This document shows, piece after piece, positions 13,912-17,425 of a stretch of DNA of 17,425 nucleotides. The stretch's first letter is position 1; each line of letters starts with the position of its first letter. The notes beneath the pieces were generated by a model. That model ran no database searches and was not told the DNA's origin. It worked only from the letters and a program-made list of their open reading frames with translations. Made by a program: the position numbers and the translations under genes. Source of the DNA: UBA8437 sp963933195 (GTDB lineage Bacteria; Planctomycetota; Planctomycetia; Planctomycetales; Planctomycetaceae); assembly GCA_963933195.1 (NCBI GenBank), contig CAWVUS010000084.1:1-17425 (forward strand), read 5' to 3'.

Positions 13912-15276
13912 CTACCCGAACAGTCCCTGGATGACCTCACCATCGGCCAGCGTCTGTGGCCTCGCAAACCGGTCGCGAATCCTCTGCCGTGGATCGACGC
14001 CCAGGGCCGTGTAGATAGTCGCAGCCACATCCTTGGGAGTCACTGGATCGGAAGCCGGATAGGCGGCGAACCGATCGGACTCCCCGTGCACGTATCCCGC
14101 CTTCATTCCACCGCCTGCGAACAGAACGGAAAAACAGTGAGGCCAGTGATCTCGCCCATCGGGAGTGGCACCGGCCGACGAGGTGATCTGGCCCAGTTTC
14201 GGTGTCCGCCCAAACTCGGCCAGGCAGGCGACAAGCGTGTCATCCAGAAGGCCTCGCTCCGAAAGATCCTCGACCAATGCCGAAAGGGCCTGGTCGGTCG
14301 GCGGGCACAGGCCCTTGACCAGGCTCTGGTAATGCCCCTTGTGACCATCAAACGCCTGGCGTCCGGCCCAGATTGACACCAGCCGCACGCCACGTTCGAT
14401 CAACCGACGTGCCAGCAACATGCACTGCCCCAGGTGAGGCATCCCCCCACCACGAACCCCGGAAATCTCACGTCGCAGGCCGTACCGCCGGCGTACCGAT
14501 TCGGGCTCATCGTCCAGGCGGAACGCTTCCCGCGCCTCGGCCGCCGTGATCAGGTCAAACGCTTTCTCATAGAAGACGTCCTTGCGATCCAGCGCGCGGG
14601 GCGGCACCGCTTCATCAAGGCCACGATCCAGTTGCGTCAACAACTGACGTCTCTGGCCGAACCGGTCACCCATCAAGGTCTGTTCGAGCCCCGGCACCCG
14701 GTAATCACCCTTGCTGGGATCTCCAGCGATAAACGGGTCATACGCGTCGCCAAGAAAACCCGCCAGGACGCCGGGTATAAAATGTCCGCAGTTGAAGAAA
14801 CGTTTTGGCAAATGAACGTAATCAGGCAACGCACGTTCTGTCGGCATCAGTTTGGCCAGCACCGAACCGTAGGCGGGGGCATTCGATGGTGACGAGCCCC
14901 GGATCAATTGCGAATCTCGCAGAGGCTCCTGGCCGGTCAGCATGAAATACGAGCTGGCATTGTGATCGACGATCCGGTGATTGACCGAACGCACCACGCT
15001 GAAGTGCCGCATTTGCGTGGCCAACTGCGGCAGGTGCTCGCAGAGTTGATAACCGGGGATCGTGGTGTCAATCGGCTGCAATGGGCCGCGGATCGTCTCG
15101 GGAGCCTTCGGCTTCATGTCCCACATGTCGATCTGGCTGGGTCCCCCTTCCATGAAAAAGAGGATGCACGACTTGGCCGTCGCCTTCGTCGAGTCAGCAG
15201 CCAGCAGGTCGGGCACCGAGAGCCCCAGTGCCCCCAGTCCCCCCACCTGCAAAACATCTCGCCGCCGCCAGGTCAT
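13912..15276 (-). CDS. Tat-exported DUF1501 protein without an adjacent DUF1549 partner
   Basis: 454 residues from the ATG at 15276. Two ATGs are adjacent (15279, 15276); GGAG is 3 bases from the first and 6 from the second, which favours the second. A longer in-frame extension to 15528 would overlap the divergent promoter region and bury the Tat signal, so it is rejected. The Tat signal is RRRDVLQVGGLGALGLS. DUF1501 landmarks are ILFFMEGGPSQIDMWDMKP (39-57), MLLARRLIERGVRLVSI (286-302), EFGRTP (354-359), GRDHWPH (374-380), and KDVAATIYTALGVDP near the end. Like other DUF1501 proteins it should fold as a metal-dependent sulfatase/phosphatase relative; its substrate is unknown. Its two flanking genes are a GNAT enzyme and a divergent oxidoreductase, not the usual cytochrome-like partner. 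Confidence 0.93.
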   Translation of the reverse strand: MTWRRRDVLQVGGLGALGLSVPDLLAADSTKATAKSCILFFMEGGPSQIDMWDMKPKAPETIRGPLQPIDTTIPGYQLCEHLPQLATQMRHFSVVRSVNHRIVDHNASSYFMLTGQEPLRDSQLIRGSSPSNAPAYGSVLAKLMPTERALPDYVHLPKRFFNCGHFIPGVLAGFLGDAYDPFIAGDPSKGDYRVPGLEQTLMGDRFGQRRQLLTQLDRGLDEAVPPRALDRKDVFYEKAFDLITAAEAREAFRLDDEPESVRRRYGLRREISGVRGGGMPHLGQCMLLARRLIERGVRLVSIWAGRQAFDGHKGHYQSLVKGLCPPTDQALSALVEDLSERGLLDDTLVACLAEFGRTPKLGQITSSAGATPDGRDHWPHCFSVLFAGGGMKAGYVHGESDRFAAYPASDPVTPKDVAATIYTALGVDPRQRIRDRFARPQTLADGEVIQGLFG

Positions 15277-15310
15277 CATCGACTCCGTGTCGTCCGGGCC
15301 ACCACGTCCG

Positions 15311-15340
15311 ATTCTACGACCTTGGGGACACCACACGCAA
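15311..15340 (-). promoter_or_regulatory. Candidate promoter for the orphan DUF1501 gene
   Basis: Minus-strand TTGCGT (15340-15335), an 18-base spacer and TAGAAT (15316-15311) give a 3/6 -35 and a 5/6 -10. The predicted start near 15304 leaves a leader of about 28 bases before the ATG at 15276. It supports the short rather than the extended start of that gene. Confidence 0.35.
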
Positions 15341-15354
15341 TCTGCCCTGCCGGC

Positions 15355-15384
15355 TTGAGACGGTGTGCCGACCACGGGTAGCAT
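15355..15384 (+). promoter_or_regulatory. Candidate promoter for the Gfo/Idh/MocA gene
   Basis: TTGAGA (15355-15360), an 18-base spacer and TAGCAT (15379-15384) match the -35 at 5/6 and the -10 at 4/6. Transcription would begin near 15391, 37 bases before the ATG at 15428. It lies back to back with the divergent DUF1501 promoter in a 151-base intergenic gap. Confidence 0.4.
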
Positions 15385-15427
15385 GCGGACATCCACGCTG
15401 CCACGTGTCACCACACCGGAGCCGATC

Positions 15428-16714
15428 ATGGACCACACCGACCGTCGCACCTTCCTGGGCAGTGCCGCCGCATTGGCCGCTACAGGACTGGCCCCACTGG
15501 AAGCCGCCGCTCCCAGTGAAACTGTCAATGTCGCCGTCCTGGGCTGTGGTCGTGGTGCTCACCTGGCACGCTCTTTTGCCCGGATCAAGGAGAGCCAGGT
15601 GGTCGCCATCTGTGACGTCGACGAAAGTCGCGGACAGGCGATGTGCAACCAGATCCAGCAACTCTCTGGCCGACGCCCCGAGTACGTCGTTGACTTCCGC
15701 ACGCTGCTCGACCGCAAGGACGTCGACGCGCTGGCCGTGGCGACCCCGGATCATTGGCACGCCCCGGTCACGATACACGCCTGCCTGGCCGGCAAGGACG
15801 TGTACGTCGAAAAACCCGCCTCTCACAATATCCACGAAGGCCGTACTGCCGTAACCGCCGCTCGCAAACACAAACGGATCGTGCAACACGGCACCAACCT
15901 CCGAGCCGCCCCTCACTACAAGCAGGCCTGGAAATTGATTGCTGATGGTGCCATTGGCAAGGTGATGATGGTCAAGGCAATCAACAACCAGCGACGAGCA
16001 CGGATGGCTCATCGCAAGGACGAGCCCGTCCCCAAGGGGGTCAACTATGACATCTGGGTCGGGCCCGCACCCATGAAGCCCTTCAACCGCAACCGTTTCC
16101 ACACCGGCTGGCACTGGTTGTGGGACTATGGCACCGGCGACCTGGGCAACGACGGTGTCCACCAGGTCGACATTGGCCGCTGGGCGTTGAACCTGGGTGC
16201 TCCCAAGGCCGTCAGTTGCAGCGGTGCCAAGCTGGGGTGGAAAGGTGACGCCCACGAGGTGCCCGACGCGATGGTGGTCACCTGGGAATACGACGACCTG
16301 CTGTACGTCTTTGAGCAACGGGACTTCACGCCCTACCGCATGCAAGCCCACATGAACGACAACGACAACATCATCTACGGTGACGATGGCTACATGATGG
16401 TCGATCGCGACGGTTACCGGATCTTCCACCGCGGGGGCAAACCCGGCAAGAAGTTCTACAAGAAATGGTCCGACGACGGCGGCCACTATCGCAACTTCAT
16501 TGCCTGCGTGCGGAATCGCAAGCAAGAAGAACTCAATGCCGACATCCTCGAAGGACACTACTCGTCAATGCTCTGCCACCTCGGCAACATCGCCTACCGG
16601 ACCGGCAAGCGGCTGGAATTTGACCCGGAGACCGAGACTTTCACCAACGACAAATCGGCCAACCAGTACCTCAGCCGCGAGTACCGCAAGGGTTACGAAC
16701 TGCCCAAGGTCTAG
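15428..16714 (+). CDS. Tat-exported Gfo/Idh/MocA-family NAD(P)-dependent oxidoreductase
   Basis: 428 residues. The ATG at 15428 has GGAG 6 bases upstream, and in-frame upstream codons are rejected because this start places the Tat signal (DRRTFLGSAAALAATG) at the N-terminus. The Rossmann domain begins at VNVAVLGCGRGAH (GxGxxG at 39-44) and continues with VVAICDVDES, where the Asp after the second strand would favour NAD. The signature EKP lies at 128-130. The C-terminal alpha/beta domain includes NDGVHQVDIGRWALNLG, with the His and Asp expected at the active site. Family members oxidise sugars, polyols or their derivatives. Export by Tat of a folded, cofactor-loaded enzyme is common among planctomycete members. 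It converges on a sugar-phosphate isomerase gene 15 bases away, a sensible partner for carbohydrate use. Exact substrate unknown. Confidence 0.94.
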   Translation: MDHTDRRTFLGSAAALAATGLAPLEAAAPSETVNVAVLGCGRGAHLARSFARIKESQVVAICDVDESRGQAMCNQIQQLSGRRPEYVVDFRTLLDRKDVDALAVATPDHWHAPVTIHACLAGKDVYVEKPASHNIHEGRTAVTAARKHKRIVQHGTNLRAAPHYKQAWKLIADGAIGKVMMVKAINNQRRARMAHRKDEPVPKGVNYDIWVGPAPMKPFNRNRFHTGWHWLWDYGTGDLGNDGVHQVDIGRWALNLGAPKAVSCSGAKLGWKGDAHEVPDAMVVTWEYDDLLYVFEQRDFTPYRMQAHMNDNDNIIYGDDGYMMVDRDGYRIFHRGGKPGKKFYKKWSDDGGHYRNFIACVRNRKQEELNADILEGHYSSMLCHLGNIAYRTGKRLEFDPETETFTNDKSANQYLSREYRKGYELPKV

Positions 16715-16729
16715 GCATCGTCGCGAACA

Positions 16730-17425
16730 CTAGGCCGCGTCGACAAACTTGTCGAGATAGGCCCGTGCCCGGTTGATCTCGTCGGTGACCTTCTGGGTCG
16801 TCTCCAGGATCGGTACCCCGCGCGGGACCGGGTGCATGAAGATCTCGACCCGACCGGCAAACTTGATCTTCTTCAATCCGGCGACGATCGGTTGAAAATC
16901 CAGTGGACCACGACCGGGCATCTGCATCAGTTCCTGCGCCTTGGGCAGTTTCTTGCTGCAGCCCATTCCGTGCTCCCAGGCCTGGAAGTGCACCAATCGT
17001 TCACCCAGCCTCACGATGTGCTTGCCGATCAACATGGGATCCTGTGGCATGTGGTAGCCTGCCAGGGCCATGCCGATGTGCGATGACGGCAAGAGGTCCA
17101 TCAACATCAATTGCGAATCGGGCGAATTGATGATCGTCCCGCTGTGGTTCTCGATCCCAATCCTCACGCCGATCTTCTCAGCGGCCGCCACGTGGGGTTT
17201 CAGTTTCTCGGCCAGGGCCTTGACGGCTGTCTTCAACGCCTCGCCCTTGAGGTTCCTGGGACCGACGGTGTTGCAGATCACCATGTCCCCGCCCAGGGCT
17301 TTGACCAGTTTCATCTCCGGCTGCATGCCGAAAACCCCGTACTTGAAGCAGGTCATGCTGCCGAGTCGAACCTTGTTCTTCTTCAGCAGGGCCTGGACGG
17401 CTTCCACCCCCAGCTTGTCGACCTG
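16730..17425 (-). CDS. Sugar phosphate isomerase/epimerase (xylose-isomerase-like TIM barrel), N-terminus outside the window
   Basis: The reading frame runs through the right edge, so the start is not visible; about 231 C-terminal residues are present (the first visible residues are QVDKLGVEAVQALLKK). TIM-barrel strands can be read in order: VRLGSMTCFKYGVF, GGDMVICNTVG, IGVRIGIENHSG (Glu is a typical metal ligand of the AP endonuclease 2 / xylose isomerase-like family), HIGMALAGYH, LVHFQAWEHG (His ligand region) and GRVEIFMHPVP (final-strand Glu and His). The family isomerises or epimerises sugar derivatives, for example inosose or keto-sugars. No signal peptide can be judged. The neighbour on the other strand is a Gfo/Idh/MocA oxidoreductase, a pairing often seen in sugar or inositol catabolism. 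The pair are convergent with a 15-base gap, so they are not one transcript. Confidence 0.88.
   Translation of the reverse strand, partial: QVDKLGVEAVQALLKKNKVRLGSMTCFKYGVFGMQPEMKLVKALGGDMVICNTVGPRNLKGEALKTAVKALAEKLKPHVAAAEKIGVRIGIENHSGTIINSPDSQLMLMDLLPSSHIGMALAGYHMPQDPMLIGKHIVRLGERLVHFQAWEHGMGCSKKLPKAQELMQMPGRGPLDFQPIVAGLKKIKFAGRVEIFMHPVPRGVPILETTQKVTDEINRARAYLDKFVDAA

Noticed and set aside
15314..16558. Minus-strand open frame of 414 codons opposite the Gfo/Idh/MocA gene
   Set aside because: Val/Asp/His-rich translation typical of an antisense frame; the plus-strand gene is unambiguous.

Overview
The window is chromosomal DNA from a planctomycete (phylum Planctomycetota), probably a marine or freshwater heterotroph. 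The evidence is the gene content. There is a cytochrome-like DUF1549/DUF1553 protein paired with a Tat-exported DUF1501 protein, a second DUF1501 protein, a BBP7-type outer-membrane barrel, a Tat-exported Gfo/Idh/MocA oxidoreductase beside a TIM-barrel sugar-phosphate isomerase, and a secreted protein with a CxxxxCH motif. The DNA is GC-rich by eye and genes are tightly packed on both strands. No rRNA, tRNA, CRISPR array, transposase or phage gene was seen.

Layout. Bases 2-130 are the 3' end of a DAHP synthase gene. A secreted glycine-rich protein follows (278-1198), closed by a perfect 12-bp hairpin. A three-gene operon then runs 1413-6897: a DUF1549/DUF1553 protein, a DUF1501 protein, and, starting inside the DUF1501 stop codon, a membrane-anchored class I glutamine amidotransferase (peptidase C26-like). 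The amidotransferase gene carries two mutually compensating frameshifts. Convergent to it (6894-7843, minus strand) is a damaged block: two small membrane-protein frames joined by an ATGA overlap, and the 5' end of an ATP-grasp gene that is frameshifted and cut off where the membrane frame begins. A 13-bp-stem terminator separates this from the BBP7 barrel gene (7976-9346, minus).

The right half holds an alpha/beta hydrolase and an M20 metallopeptidase (9665-11776, plus), the secreted CxxxxCH protein (11773-12849, minus, its stop codon overlapping that of the peptidase gene), a GNAT acetyltransferase (12974-13885, plus), an orphan DUF1501 gene (13912-15276, minus), and a divergent Gfo/Idh/MocA gene (15428-16714, plus). 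The window ends inside a sugar-phosphate isomerase/epimerase gene (16730 to the right edge, minus).

How the genes fit together. DUF1549/DUF1553 plus DUF1501 is a standard planctomycete exported pair of unknown biochemical role, often suspected to act in breakdown of complex polysaccharides. The Gfo/Idh/MocA and isomerase genes point to sugar or polyol oxidation. I see no clear multi-gene novel system such as a defence island or mobile element. The most unusual stretch is 6.0-7.85 kb, where at least three frameshifts and one gene truncation cluster. That is either local gene decay or a run of sequencing/assembly errors, and raw reads would settle which.
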